A DNA stretch of 34,546 nt from Siminovitchia fortis (GCF_003605365.2 NZ_QYTU02000037.1:1-34546); one strand, 5' to 3'; counted from the first letter of the stretch, positions 23,433 to 31,907 are shown. Translations and numbers: made by a program. The notes: a model not told the origin generated them from the sequence alone.

Positions 23433-23879
23433 TCACTTTGCAGCCAGGATTTTTTTCAATAAAAATCCTGTCAACACCCCGGGAATGACACTGATCATCG
23501 GAAGCCAGATTGGACCCAGCAGGACACCGAAAAATCTTATTTTGGTTGAAAAAATGACCCCCAAAGTCACGAAATAGGCTGTGAAGGCAAACGGGAGAAA
23601 AGAATAGGGTTCTTTTCCGCCTCCTGCATCCTTATAAGCATCCCATATCGAGAAAAAATAAATACAAGGGTAAAACATCAGCCATTGGAAATCGGCCTGA
23701 TCGATGGCTTTGCCGATCTCGCCATGAAAACTGAAAATAATAATCGAATTAAAGTTGGACCGCATATTCACCAAGAATTCCAATATAAGCAATACTATTC
23801 CTTTAATATATTTACCATTTAAAAATTGTCCAAATCCGGGGAATGCAATACTCCAAAATAACTTTTCCTTCGAATTCAC
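23433..23879 (-). CDS. Small integral membrane protein of unknown function
   Basis: This 148-residue protein has about four membrane helices. Its N-terminus (FWSIAFPGFGQFLNGKYIKGIVLLILEF) recalls the PG.GQ...G....G pattern of TM2-like proteins, but I cannot assign a family or function. The start is GTG 23879, because ATG two bases earlier is followed by a stop, with GAAGGG upstream. The DUF3231 gene ends 5 bp before it on the same strand, so the two are one operon. Confidence 0.75.
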   Translation of the reverse strand: MNSKEKLFWSIAFPGFGQFLNGKYIKGIVLLILEFLVNMRSNFNSIIIFSFHGEIGKAIDQADFQWLMFYPCIYFFSIWDAYKDAGGGKEPYSFLPFAFTAYFVTLGVIFSTKIRFFGVLLGPIWLPMISVIPGVLTGFLLKKILAAK

Positions 23880-23884
23880 ATCTT

Positions 23885-24889
23885 TTAACCCTTCGTCAAA
23901 TCTCGCCTGTCAGGAGCCGAAGGCGGTTTTTCAAGCCATCCATTGGAAATCGTGATTTGCGTTCCTTCCGTTATATATTCGCCAATTTCAATCATTAAAC
24001 GGCTGTAGGCTGTACCTATATCTCTCCGCGGGCTGGCTGCCATGCTTTGGCCATAAAATCCGATACTGGCAATATTTAAGGAGTTTGTATGGAACATCAA
24101 TAATTTATCGGAAAACACGGGAGTCCTTGACTCTGTTACAGTTAAAACCCATGGAAGCGGAGTGGAAATGTTGCTTTCAGATAAAAACTTATTAAATACA
24201 GTCTCATGATGCTTGGCAATCTCTGATCCCCTCACCATGAATTTACGGACTTCTTTTGACTCTGCAACTTGCGCAAAGCCTGTTAATAAAGCCCCTCCAA
24301 GGTTGTTTCGCAATAAATTCATATATAAAAATGAGATCTCTGTGCTCGTCAAAGGTCTTTGTTTACCCACCCACCCTGATAAAAAATGCTGCTTTTTAAC
24401 AAATTCGGTGATTTCCGGATATGGAATAAAAGGGGAACGGATGAATAATCCTTTTTCCTGCAAGATATTTGCCGAACGGTTATATAGCTCAGCTGCCGAT
24501 TCAAGGCACGAAGTAAAATGTTTTCGCACATCCGGACGGGCTGAATTCGCAACGGAAACGCTGTAGGCGCTCATTCCCACTATCCCTAAATTCGCCACGT
24601 ACTGGAGAATCAATTCATCACTAAACAGCCTTGGAGCTTTCACATTAACGTCCTGCTCTATAAACCCTGCCGGAGTAGGAAGCCCCTCTTTGTCAAATAA
24701 GTTCCTATCCATGTCAACATGCATTTCCGACAGCTGCAATGCGTATTCAACAGCTTCTTTAATATCCGGGTCCTCCACATGCTCACGGAAATAGGACAGT
24801 ACACACACTTCCATCGTGTCCCGCAAATACGATATGAAAAATGTGGACAATTCACTTGCGGTCAGTTTTACATGATCATGATTTGTCAT
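23885..24889 (-). CDS. DUF3231 family protein
   Basis: The 334-residue protein consists of two similar helical halves of about 165 residues, typical of the DUF3231 family of spore-forming Bacilli; each is probably a four-helix, ferritin-like bundle. The first half begins VKLTASELSTFFISYLRDTMEVCVL, and the second begins around PLTSTEISFLYMNLLRNNLGGALL, showing the internal duplication. The function is not established. ATG 24889 follows AAAGGAGGTC, an excellent ribosome binding site. A longer reading to 24958 lacks one. It is first in an operon with the membrane protein downstream and divergent from the DUF421 gene. Confidence 0.88.
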   Translation of the reverse strand: MTNHDHVKLTASELSTFFISYLRDTMEVCVLSYFREHVEDPDIKEAVEYALQLSEMHVDMDRNLFDKEGLPTPAGFIEQDVNVKAPRLFSDELILQYVANLGIVGMSAYSVSVANSARPDVRKHFTSCLESAAELYNRSANILQEKGLFIRSPFIPYPEITEFVKKQHFLSGWVGKQRPLTSTEISFLYMNLLRNNLGGALLTGFAQVAESKEVRKFMVRGSEIAKHHETVFNKFLSESNISTPLPWVLTVTESRTPVFSDKLLMFHTNSLNIASIGFYGQSMAASPRRDIGTAYSRLMIEIGEYITEGTQITISNGWLEKPPSAPDRRDLTKG

Positions 24890-25013
24890 AGAACAGACCT
24901 CCTTTTGATTATTGAATAGTATTCCCTTCCGCAGAAAACTTATAATGCCGCATGCCAAATGCTTAGCAAGCGTTTTTTGTGGTATAAAAAAGAATAATTG
25001 GAGGAGGTTTCAA

Positions 25014-25691
25014 ATGCTCTATCTTGATACTGTCATCAAATTGGCATTGGGCCTTGGGGCTTTGCTTGCTGTTACACGGCTGCTCGGAAAGAAAGAGCTG
25101 GGGCAGTTCACCCCATTTGATTTTGTATATGCACTTATTTTGGGCTCATTGCTTGAGGAAAGCCTTTACGATCATAAAATATCCATTTGGCAAATGCTGT
25201 TTGGTGTTGCCGTATGGGCTGTGTTAATTTATATAGTGGAGATTCTTGTCGGAAAAAATGACAAACTGAGGAGGCTTTTCAAAGGCAGCTCAACGAGGCT
25301 GATGAAAGACGGAAAGCTGGATCTTGAAAAATTGAACAAGAATCATATCGAAATGGAACAGCTTCGTACAATGCTTCGCCAAAAAGGAATATTTTCATTA
25401 AAAGAGGTGAGGGATCTCTATTTGGAGACAAGCGGTACCATCAGTGTAAAGAAATATTCATCCGCTGAACCGCCGACCGCGGGAATGCTCCGGATGGAAG
25501 TCAAAGACGAATCGCCATCCATCTTGCTGGTAGATAATGGAAGAGTACAAGAGGACATGCTGAAGTTTATCGGAAAAACGGCCGATTGGCTGCAAGAGCA
25601 ATTGAAAAAGGAAGGCTGTTCCGACACGAGCAATATTTTATACGCAGAATGGTCTGAAACAGAAGGGTTTTTTATACTTACAACGAATTAA
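25014..25691 (+). CDS. DUF421 family membrane protein (YetF/YdfS-like)
   Basis: The 225-residue protein has two or three N-terminal membrane helices (~5-85: LYLDTVIKLALGLGALLAVTRLLGKKELGQ) and a cytoplasmic C-terminal domain starting near KGSSTRLMKDGKLDLEKL, with the family motif LRQKGIFSLKEVRDLYLETSG. YetF/DUF421 proteins are common in spore formers and several are forespore or membrane associated; their biochemical role is unsettled. ATG 25014 follows GGAGGAGG at ideal spacing. A longer ORF starting at 24912 lacks a ribosome binding site and adds non-family residues. Confidence 0.9.
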   Translation: MLYLDTVIKLALGLGALLAVTRLLGKKELGQFTPFDFVYALILGSLLEESLYDHKISIWQMLFGVAVWAVLIYIVEILVGKNDKLRRLFKGSSTRLMKDGKLDLEKLNKNHIEMEQLRTMLRQKGIFSLKEVRDLYLETSGTISVKKYSSAEPPTAGMLRMEVKDESPSILLVDNGRVQEDMLKFIGKTADWLQEQLKKEGCSDTSNILYAEWSETEGFFILTTN

Positions 25692-25748
25692 GGAAGTCAA
25701 CCAAAACATATTCTTGAGACAGCAATAAATAGACAAAGGATGTAAACC

Positions 25749-26864
25749 ATGGACAAAATTATCGTAATCGGCGCCGGAATTTTCGGTGCATCCACTGCTT
25801 ATCATTTGGCGAAAGCAGGAGCGGATGTAACGGTCATTGACCGCAAGGATATGGGACAAGCTACTGACGCCGCTGCAGGAATCGTGTGCCCCTGGCTGTC
25901 ACAGCGCAGGAGCAAGGACTGGTACAGGCTGGCGAAAACAGGAGCCGCGTTCTATCCCGGACTCATAACGGAGCTGGAAGAAATCGGAGAAACGGAAACC
26001 GGTTATGCGAGGGTTGGGGCCATCAGCCTTCATAAAGACCGGGAAAAACTGCTGCAGATGAAGGAGCGGGCATTGAAAAGGCTGGAGGACGCTCCCGAAA
26101 TAGGGGAAATCAAACTGCTGGACGCGAATGAAACGCGCGCGCTTTTCCCTCCATTAGCGGAAGGGTTCGGCTCCGTTTATGTCAGCGGCGCGGCGCGTGT
26201 GAACGGCCGTAGGCTGCGGGAAGCCCTTTTACGTTCGGCGGAGCGACTGGGGGCGCATAGGGTCTATGGAGATGCAAAGCTTGTTTTGGACGGAAAAAAG
26301 GTTGAAGGTGTTGAAGCAAATGGAAGTTTTTATGATTCAACAAAAGTCGTGATTACAGCTGGCGCGTGGATCCGGGAATTGATGCAATCCATTGGGGTTG
26401 ATTTCCGCTCAAAAGATTTAAAGGCCCAGATTGTCCATATGGAACTGCCTGAAACACAAACAGGAAATTGGCCGGTAATCATGCCCCCAGGAAGCCAATA
26501 TATTGTACCATTTGAAGATGGCCGGATTGTGGCAGGTGCAACCTATGAAAATTTCACTCATTTCGATTTGCGGGTAACGGCCGGCGGAATGCATGAAATA
26601 TTAGAAAAAGCACTGGAAACAGCTCCTGGTCTCATCGACAGTACCATTTTGGAAACGAGAGTCGGCTTTAGGCCCTATACGCCTGAATCGATTCCGGTCC
26701 TCGGAAAGCTGCCCGGATTTGAAAACATCTTGATCGGAAACGGGCTGGGGGCAACCGGTCTGACCGCAGGACCTTATTTGGGGTCGGAACTGGCGTGTCT
26801 GGCTTTGGGAAAGGAACCGAAAATGGACTTGAGCCTGTATCGGGTAGAGCGGGCGTTGGAGTGA
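25749..26864 (+). CDS. FAD-dependent oxidoreductase (DAO family, amine/D-amino acid oxidase-like)
   Basis: The 371-residue protein opens with the Rossmann FAD-binding motif VIGAGIFGASTAYHLAKAGA ending in an acidic VID, and has the DAO-family C-terminal block GFRPYTPESIPVLG followed by NGLGATGLTAGPYLG. It should oxidise a secondary amine or amino acid such as glycine, sarcosine or a D-amino acid, giving an imino acid and H2O2. The substrate cannot be told. The sequence LVDATDAAAGIV-like region (GQATDAAAGIVCPWL) contains a Cys that might carry flavin in relatives, which is uncertain. It starts at ATG 25749, follows the DUF421 gene by 57 bp, and is followed by repeat DNA without a clear terminator. 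The nearby alanine/glycine symporter makes an amino acid substrate plausible. Confidence 0.88.
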   Translation: MDKIIVIGAGIFGASTAYHLAKAGADVTVIDRKDMGQATDAAAGIVCPWLSQRRSKDWYRLAKTGAAFYPGLITELEEIGETETGYARVGAISLHKDREKLLQMKERALKRLEDAPEIGEIKLLDANETRALFPPLAEGFGSVYVSGAARVNGRRLREALLRSAERLGAHRVYGDAKLVLDGKKVEGVEANGSFYDSTKVVITAGAWIRELMQSIGVDFRSKDLKAQIVHMELPETQTGNWPVIMPPGSQYIVPFEDGRIVAGATYENFTHFDLRVTAGGMHEILEKALETAPGLIDSTILETRVGFRPYTPESIPVLGKLPGFENILIGNGLGATGLTAGPYLGSELACLALGKEPKMDLSLYRVERALE

Positions 26865-26937
26865 GGGATCGGAACCCAGCCAGCGAATACTTAGAATGAT
26901 GTGTCCGTGTTGCCATAAGCCGGATGTGAGCCCCGCC

Positions 26938-27043
26938 CAGTGACCGGGTGCAACGATTAGCCTCTTGAACGGGCGCTGGAGACACCGTTCCAGTGACCGG
27001 GGTCTGCGTTTAACCGATTGCGCGGGCGCTGGAGACGACGCCG
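26938..27043. repeat. Two tandem ~53-bp units, locus B of the dispersed family
   Basis: Units begin CAGTGACCG at 26938 and 26991 (period 53), each containing a ...CGattA..C..TTG..CGGGCGCTGGAGAC block. A degraded partial copy seems to precede them from ~26901. They are related to the units at 12570 and 28819. The rest of 26865-27242 contains no gene I can support. Confidence 0.65.
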
Positions 27044-27242
27044 GAATCCGGGAGATTCCCTCCCGTAGGGAGATAAGTCTGTGATTTCGGTCAATCTAAT
27101 GATTCCTTGCCGTAAAAAGTGCACCGGACAATTTGCAACTATCTTTCTGGCAGTCAAAACTTAATTATATTCCTCTTAATACTAATCGCGATAACTTTTA
27201 TCAACTTATATAGATTGTATGACTGCGGGACACACAGCAAAA

Positions 27243-27264
27243 CCGGGCTGAACAAACAGCCCGG
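27243..27264 (-). terminator. Terminator of the alanine/glycine symporter gene
   Basis: CCGGGCTG and CAGCCCGG form a perfect 8-bp GC-rich stem with a 6-nt loop, 10 bp past the minus-strand stop, followed on that strand by TTTTGC. Confidence 0.75.
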
Positions 27265-27274
27265 CTCTACGCTT

Positions 27275-28726
27275 TTAGCCGGCATCCTGCTTTTTAAAGT
27301 CATCACTTTCCCAGAAGTCGGCGTTTTTAATGCCCACTTTTTTAGGATCGAAGACTGGGTCCAACCCTTGTTTTTTCTGCGCTTCATAGTCTTTTAAAGC
27401 AATCATGGCCGGTTTATACAAAATCAGGATGGCGATCATGTTCAACCAGCACATAATGCCCAGTCCGATATCTCCGAGGTCCCAAGCCACTTTGGCCGTA
27501 CGGATGCATCCATAAAACGTACTTGCCAGCAAGGCGATTTTTACGATAAACATCGCAATTTGCCCGTTTCTTCCTCTTGTTAAATAAGCTACATTCGTCT
27601 CGGATATATAGTAGTAAGCCATAATTGTCGTAAATGCAAAGAAAAAGAGTGCGATCGCCACAAAGCCCGAACCGAATCCCGGCAAAACGGATTCTACCGC
27701 AGCCTGGGTATAGCCCGGCCCCGGCTCGACATCACCGAGACGTTTGACAATAAAGCTATTGTCCGGACGAACCGTATTGTACATGCCTGTGATAATAATC
27801 ATGAATGCGGTGGCGGAACATACAACAAGAGTATCAATGTAAACAGAAAAAGCCTGAACGATTCCCTGTTTGGCAGGGTGTGATACTTCGGCTGCCCCCG
27901 CAGCGTGAGCTCCCGATCCCTGGCCGGCTTCATTTGAATAGATTCCGCGTTTTACCCCCCAGGAAATCGCCATTCCCAGAATGCCGCCGAAGGCGGAATC
28001 CAGGCCAAAAGCACTTTTAAAGATCAATGCAATAATAGCCGGCAATTCCGTAATGTTAAACGCAATGACTATCAGTGACACAAGAACATAGCCGATGGCC
28101 ATAAACGGAACAACCCATTCTGCCGTCCTCGCAATTCTTTTTATGCCCCCAAAAATAATGAAGCCAAGTAACAGAACGATAAAAATACCTGTGACGACAG
28201 TGCTGAGCCCGAAAGCATTTTGAAGACCGCTTGCAATGGAGTTCGCCTGCACCCCAGGCATAAGAAAAGCCATTGCTATAGCAGTTGAGACTGCGAAGAT
28301 AACGGCATACCACTTTTTCCCCATGCCCTTTTCAATATAGTATGCAGGTCCTCCGCGGTATTCGCCATCTTGTTTCACCTTATAAATTTGCGCCAGGGTT
28401 GATTCAACATACGCTGTACTGGCGCCGAGAAAGGCGATCGCCCACATCCAAAAGACGGCCCCTGGACCCCCAAATGCAATGGCAGTTGCCGTTCCGGCAA
28501 TATTACCGGTTCCGACGCGCCCCGATAGTGCAACCGACATCGCCTGGAACGAGGAAATCCCGGCATCGGAGCTTTTCCCCGAAAATAGTTGTGTAATCAT
28601 GTCTTTGACAAGGCGGAGTTGCATAAAACGAGTCATAATAGAAAATAAGATGCCAATGCCCAGTGCCAAATAAATAAGGGGAGAACTCCATAACACACCA
28701 TTCAGCCATTCAACGAATTGTACCAT
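27275..28726 (-). CDS. alsT: Alanine/glycine:cation symporter (AgcS family, AlsT-like)
   Basis: The 483-residue protein imports alanine or glycine with Na+ or H+. It has about eleven membrane helices and the family signature SFQAMSVALSGRVGTGNIAGTATAIAFGGPGA (residues ~60-90, written here only in part as ALSGRVGTGNIAG), plus GILGMAISWGVKRGIYSNEAG and the following SGAHAAG. I chose ATG 28726: GAGGAGG at 28734-28740 is one base from ATG 28732 but seven from 28726. A perfect cre box lies in the promoter region, so carbon catabolite control by CcpA is likely. The gene is monocistronic. Confidence 0.94.
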   Translation of the reverse strand: MVQFVEWLNGVLWSSPLIYLALGIGILFSIMTRFMQLRLVKDMITQLFSGKSSDAGISSFQAMSVALSGRVGTGNIAGTATAIAFGGPGAVFWMWAIAFLGASTAYVESTLAQIYKVKQDGEYRGGPAYYIEKGMGKKWYAVIFAVSTAIAMAFLMPGVQANSIASGLQNAFGLSTVVTGIFIVLLLGFIIFGGIKRIARTAEWVVPFMAIGYVLVSLIVIAFNITELPAIIALIFKSAFGLDSAFGGILGMAISWGVKRGIYSNEAGQGSGAHAAGAAEVSHPAKQGIVQAFSVYIDTLVVCSATAFMIIITGMYNTVRPDNSFIVKRLGDVEPGPGYTQAAVESVLPGFGSGFVAIALFFFAFTTIMAYYYISETNVAYLTRGRNGQIAMFIVKIALLASTFYGCIRTAKVAWDLGDIGLGIMCWLNMIAILILYKPAMIALKDYEAQKKQGLDPVFDPKKVGIKNADFWESDDFKKQDAG

Positions 28727-28763
28727 CCACATTCCTCCTCTGATATCATTATATTAATATATG

Positions 28764-28777
28764 TGTAAACGTTTACA
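28764..28777. promoter_or_regulatory. CcpA-binding cre box upstream of alsT
   Basis: TGTAAACGTTTACA is a perfect palindrome fitting the cre consensus TGwnAnCGnTnwCA at every position. It lies about 40-50 bp before the start codon and overlaps the likely -35/spacer region (TTGTAA, complement of 28773-28778, then a TAATAT-like -10). That position predicts repression when glucose is plentiful. Confidence 0.85.
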
Positions 28778-28818
28778 AATAGAATTATATACTGCTATAA
28801 AAAATAAATGACCTTTTC

Positions 28819-28974
28819 AGTGCCATTGACCGGCTAAAGTATTTTTCTCCAAACGTGGGCATTGGCTTGCGGAGCCGTTGACCGACTAACGCATTTTTTA
28901 TCAAACGTGGGCATTGGCTCGCAGAGCCGTTGACCAAGCTATGCATTTTTCTCTAGACGTGGGCATTGGCTTGT
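28819..28974. repeat. Three exact-length 52-bp tandem units, locus C
   Basis: Units at 28819-28870, 28871-28922 and 28923-28974 are each 52 bp and share TTGACC, GCATTTTT, ACGTGGGCATTGGCT. They contain no intact ORF. The TGACCG...AACG...GGGC..TGG layout matches the ~52-bp units at loci A and B. They lie between alsT and the coiled-coil gene, upstream of the cre box. Confidence 0.88.
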
Positions 28975-29079
28975 TTCAACAGTACAGGAACCCGCGTTTC
29001 GCCTTAGCATAATGGAGGAACAAACCCAAAACCTGGAAGCGGAAGCAATTAAGGATAGTAAAATGCCTGCCAAAATTTT

Positions 29080-29325
29080 TCACAGCCAAAAAAGTCCGAT
29101 AATGACGAGCGCTCCCAGTAGGATACCGCCAATTTGGCCGATCATCGCAGGGGTTACGACTGGCTTCGGCGTGAAAAATTTAATGTCCTCGATGTCCTGT
29201 TCGAGTTTTTCCATTTTGGCCTTCATTTCTTTTACTTCATTCAGCAATTGTGTATTTGTTTCTTCTCTGGCCTTCAGTTCTTTTAGCTCATTTAATAATT
29301 GCAGACTTGTTTCTTCTTTTTCCAT
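29080..29325 (-). CDS. Small coiled-coil membrane-anchored protein
   Basis: The 81-residue protein has an N-terminal coiled coil (~5-50) with an internal repeat, LLNELKELKAREETNTQ followed by LLNEVKEMKAKMEKLEQ, then a short linker with prolines and one C-terminal membrane helix (GGILLGALVIIGLFWL). It is therefore probably tail-anchored with the coil in the cytoplasm. I do not recognise a family with known function. ATG 29325 follows GGGAGGT at good spacing, and the codon pattern of the coil makes the gene credible. It is the last gene of the minus-strand run that includes the RDD and methyltransferase genes, 55 bp after the RDD stop. Confidence 0.75.
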   Translation of the reverse strand: MEKEETSLQLLNELKELKAREETNTQLLNEVKEMKAKMEKLEQDIEDIKFFTPKPVVTPAMIGQIGGILLGALVIIGLFWL

Positions 29326-29380
29326 CTTTTTTACCTCCCGTTCATGTTAACTTTGATACGAACTTGGCTACAACAAAGTT

Positions 29381-29896
29381 TCATTCTGTCTTAATCTGTG
29401 TCCCGACTATGAGATCCTGCGGGCCCCTTCTCCCCTTTGTGCAGAATAACCAAGTGATGTAAATTAAAATGAGTACATTCGGAACGTAGATCCAATGATT
29501 TGGTTCGGCTCCCGGTTCCCACCACGGCACTGGCACCAATACGATGAGATGTGTTAATTCCCAGGGAACAAGCTTGATGAATGTTCGAAGACATGCCTGC
29601 CAAAGTGTTATTCTGCCCCCATCTTTCCGGATGACATGAAGCCTGGATAGTTGTTTTCCGATCGTCTGTTGCCTTAGATATTCATATACAATGAAATACA
29701 TCCATGCGGGGAGGGACATTGTACAAAGGACCCAAAGCTCAATTTGCGAGCCATTCCGGAATTGATTAAACGGCCATCCTCCGGTTACTAAGCTGATAAG
29801 CAGCTGCAATCCTGTTAAAATCGTTGCAAGGATTAAAAAATCAGCCATGTATGCAGCAAGCCTTTTTAAAGCCAGCAAATCTGCACTCCCTTCCAT
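29381..29896 (-). CDS. RDD family membrane protein
   Basis: The 171-residue protein fits the RDD family (three membrane helices with conserved Arg and Asp): KRLAAYMADFLILATI in helix 1 with its R..AYxxD, the loop motif QQTIGKQLSRLHVIRKDGGRITLWQA written across the cytoplasmic turn (R-T-IGK-L---V), and a C-terminal GPQDLIVGT. RDD proteins have been proposed to act as transporters or membrane assembly factors, with no firm general role. ATG 29896 follows GGGAGAAG; the methyltransferase gene ends 9 bp upstream, so the two are co-transcribed. Confidence 0.88.
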   Translation of the reverse strand: MEGSADLLALKRLAAYMADFLILATILTGLQLLISLVTGGWPFNQFRNGSQIELWVLCTMSLPAWMYFIVYEYLRQQTIGKQLSRLHVIRKDGGRITLWQACLRTFIKLVPWELTHLIVLVPVPWWEPGAEPNHWIYVPNVLILIYITWLFCTKGRRGPQDLIVGTQIKTE

Positions 29897-29905
29897 GCTG
29901 AAAAA

Positions 29906-30490
29906 TCACTTCTCCCCCAAAATAATGGATGACTTGCGTTTCACTTTACCATAGCGCTTGATCGTGACATTTTTAAAGCCGCAGTTTTCAAGCCACTTTT
30001 TTACATTGGAATCCGTGAATTTTTCGTAGACCTCTCCTTTACCCGTCCGTACAGTAATAGCAATTATTCCTTTGTTCTTTAATACTCTATAAATTTCTTT
30101 TAAATTTGATTCGGGTTGTTCCCAAAAATAGATGCAATGAATACTGTACACCTTATCGAAAGACTTCTCACCGAAATCCAATTTGCCTGCATCACCTACA
30201 AGAAGGTCAACGATCCCTTGATGAATCCATTTCTTATTTTTCCGGGAGGCCACTTCAAACATGGCATCTGAATGGTCAACGCCGACAATTTTCCCATTTT
30301 GAATTTTATCCACAGCCAAACGAATCGCCTGGCCTGTTCCATATCCAATTTCCAGCACATGGTCATCCGGCTGCAGATCAAGAATTTGTATTGTTTCCTC
30401 ATGTTCAACCTTATTGTATTTGTCCATCATCCATCCGAAAAATTTACCAATCGGACCTGCCGGCTTTCCAAATTGCCCTGGATCAGCCAT
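29906..30490 (-). CDS. Class I SAM-dependent methyltransferase
   Basis: This 194-residue enzyme has the class I Rossmann-like fold: motif I VLEIGYGTGQAIRLA at ~45-60, the acidic motif II end GVDHSD at ~75, DLLVGDAGKLDF as motif III, and YSIHCIYFWEQPESNLKEIYRVLKNKG as motif IV and post-region. It transfers a methyl group from S-adenosylmethionine to an unidentified small-molecule or lipid acceptor, similar to ubiquinone/menaquinone or sterol-type methyltransferases. ATG 30490 follows AAGAGGGAT. It is first in an operon with the RDD gene and divergent from the MDR oxidoreductase. Confidence 0.9.
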   Translation of the reverse strand: MADPGQFGKPAGPIGKFFGWMMDKYNKVEHEETIQILDLQPDDHVLEIGYGTGQAIRLAVDKIQNGKIVGVDHSDAMFEVASRKNKKWIHQGIVDLLVGDAGKLDFGEKSFDKVYSIHCIYFWEQPESNLKEIYRVLKNKGIIAITVRTGKGEVYEKFTDSNVKKWLENCGFKNVTIKRYGKVKRKSSIILGEK

Positions 30491-30579
30491 CTAGAATCCC
30501 TCTTTTCTTCAACTCTCATCTTTACTTAAACATGGTTCATGAACTTTCGCAAGAGTCAAAATTGATAAAATAAGTTGAC

Positions 30580-30607
30580 TTGGACGCAGAATTGTTCTCT
30601 GTATGAT
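30580..30607 (+). promoter_or_regulatory. Probable promoter of the MDR oxidoreductase
   Basis: TTGGAC (30580-30585), a 16-bp spacer and TATGAT (30602-30607) form a reasonable sigma-A promoter about 45 bp before the start codon. Confidence 0.55.
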
Positions 30608-30652
30608 AGACTATGAGAATGATTAGAATTTACACAAAACGGGGGGATTTTG

Positions 30653-31645
30653 TTGAAAGCGATCGTTCATGAAGGCAAGCCGGGAATGGCAGGTCTCTCT
30701 TTGCGGGAAATGGAAGTTGGACAGCCTGGCCCGGGTGAAGTACGGGTTAGACTGAAAACAGCAGGGATGAATCATCGCGATTTATTCGTTCTTCACCGCC
30801 ATAAACAGGCTGATCCGCCGCTCATTATTGGTTCAGACGGTGCCGGCATTGTTGATGCTGTTGGCGAAAGCGTTGAAAATGTCAACATTGGCGACGAAGT
30901 CATTATTAATCCTGGACTCGGCTGGAAGGAAAAAAGCGATGCCCCGCCTGATGGGTTCGAGATTGTCGGACTTCCTGACCACGGAACATTTGCAGAGTAT
31001 ATTGTCATTCCGGCTGAAAATGCGGTACCCAGACCTGAACATTTGATTTGGGAGGAAGCGGGGGTATTCGGACTTGCCGCCCTTACAGGATATCGCGCCC
31101 TGTTTACAAGAGGAAAGATCACACCTGATATGACTGTCCTTCTTCCTGGAGCGGGAAGCGGCGTCATCACTTTTATTTTAAAATTTGCCAAAGCAGTCGG
31201 AGCGACTGTCTATGTTACATCGCGCTCGGAAGAAAAGCGGCAGCGCGCCCTTGAGCTTGGTGCTGATAAAGCGATTGACAACAATGGTGATTGGGATGAA
31301 CAGTTAGGCGGCGAAAAAGTGGACTTGGTTATAGAGTCTGTCGGAGAGGCGACTTTCAACAAATCTATCGGACAGCTTCGTCCGGGCGGAACAATCGTTA
31401 CATTTGGCGCTTCTGCAGGAGATGAAGTGAAGTTGGATCTTCGCAGCTTCTTTTACGGACAGTACAACATGCTTGGGACCACCATGGGAAGTGCTGAAGA
31501 ATTCAAGGACATGATTGAATTTGTGGAAAAACATAAAATCAAACCGGAAATCGAAGCCATTTTTCCGTTAAGCAAGTACGAAATCGCCTTCAACCGTTTG
31601 GAAGAGGCCGAGCAGTTTGGAAAAGTTGGTTTTTTGATTGATTGA
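30653..31645 (+). CDS. Zinc-independent MDR oxidoreductase (YogA-like, quinone oxidoreductase type)
   Basis: The 330-residue protein is a medium-chain dehydrogenase/reductase. The N-terminal GroES-like domain contains PGPGEVRVRLKTAGMNHRDL, GSDGAGIVDAVGE and GTFAEYIVIPAENA; the Rossmann domain begins LLPGAGSGVITFILKFAKA with a TSRSEEK stretch suggesting NADPH preference. The catalytic zinc ligand is replaced (AGMNHRD instead of a Cys-containing motif) and the four structural-zinc Cys are missing, so it is of the quinone-oxidoreductase kind rather than an alcohol dehydrogenase. I chose TTG 30653: the GGGGGG at 30641 suits it better than TTG 30650, and MKAIVHEG is the usual start. Confidence 0.9.
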   Translation: MKAIVHEGKPGMAGLSLREMEVGQPGPGEVRVRLKTAGMNHRDLFVLHRHKQADPPLIIGSDGAGIVDAVGESVENVNIGDEVIINPGLGWKEKSDAPPDGFEIVGLPDHGTFAEYIVIPAENAVPRPEHLIWEEAGVFGLAALTGYRALFTRGKITPDMTVLLPGAGSGVITFILKFAKAVGATVYVTSRSEEKRQRALELGADKAIDNNGDWDEQLGGEKVDLVIESVGEATFNKSIGQLRPGGTIVTFGASAGDEVKLDLRSFFYGQYNMLGTTMGSAEEFKDMIEFVEKHKIKPEIEAIFPLSKYEIAFNRLEEAEQFGKVGFLID

Positions 31646-31652
31646 GATGATG

Positions 31653-31671
31653 GACAGGGTGAAACCCTGTC
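31653..31671 (+). terminator. Terminator of the MDR oxidoreductase
   Basis: GACAGGGT and ACCCTGTC form a perfect 8-bp stem with a very short loop, followed by TTTTCT, 8 bp after the stop. Confidence 0.85.
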
Positions 31672-31686
31672 TTTTCTATGCCCAAA

Positions 31687-31907
31687 TGTGGATAACATTG
31701 GGGATAAACCCATTCCTAACCTGTTCATGTGTTAGTAACTTGCAATTAGAAGGCTTGATTTTACTGTGATTGTGGAAATGCTGGAAAGTTATACAGATAT
31801 TGTGGATAACTTAGCGGCGGATCTGAGGATATACTTAAATTTTCTTCCGAGTTCCATTCCTTTTCTGTGTGTTGTTTGCATCACAAGCTCATTTATAATG
31901 TGGATAA
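31687..31907. promoter_or_regulatory. DnaA-box cluster
   Basis: TGTGGATAA, the reverse complement of the DnaA box TTATCCACA, occurs exactly at 31687-31695, 31801-31809 and 31899-31907, with a one-mismatch copy TGGGGATAA at 31699-31707. All are in the same orientation inside a 221-bp gene-free stretch before the GNAT gene. The rest of 31672-31953 shows no other feature. Confidence 0.7.

Noticed and set aside
28819-28974. Possible CRISPR array
   Set aside because: The units are uniform 52-bp direct repeats without a repeat/spacer division.
29012-29350. 112-residue plus-strand ORF
   Set aside because: Antisense of the coiled-coil gene, Ser/Phe-rich as expected for the complement of Glu/Lys codons.
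31687-31907. Replication origin oriC
   Set aside because: DnaA boxes are present, but there is no dnaA/dnaN context and no obvious AT-rich unwinding element, so a DnaA-box cluster is the safer call.
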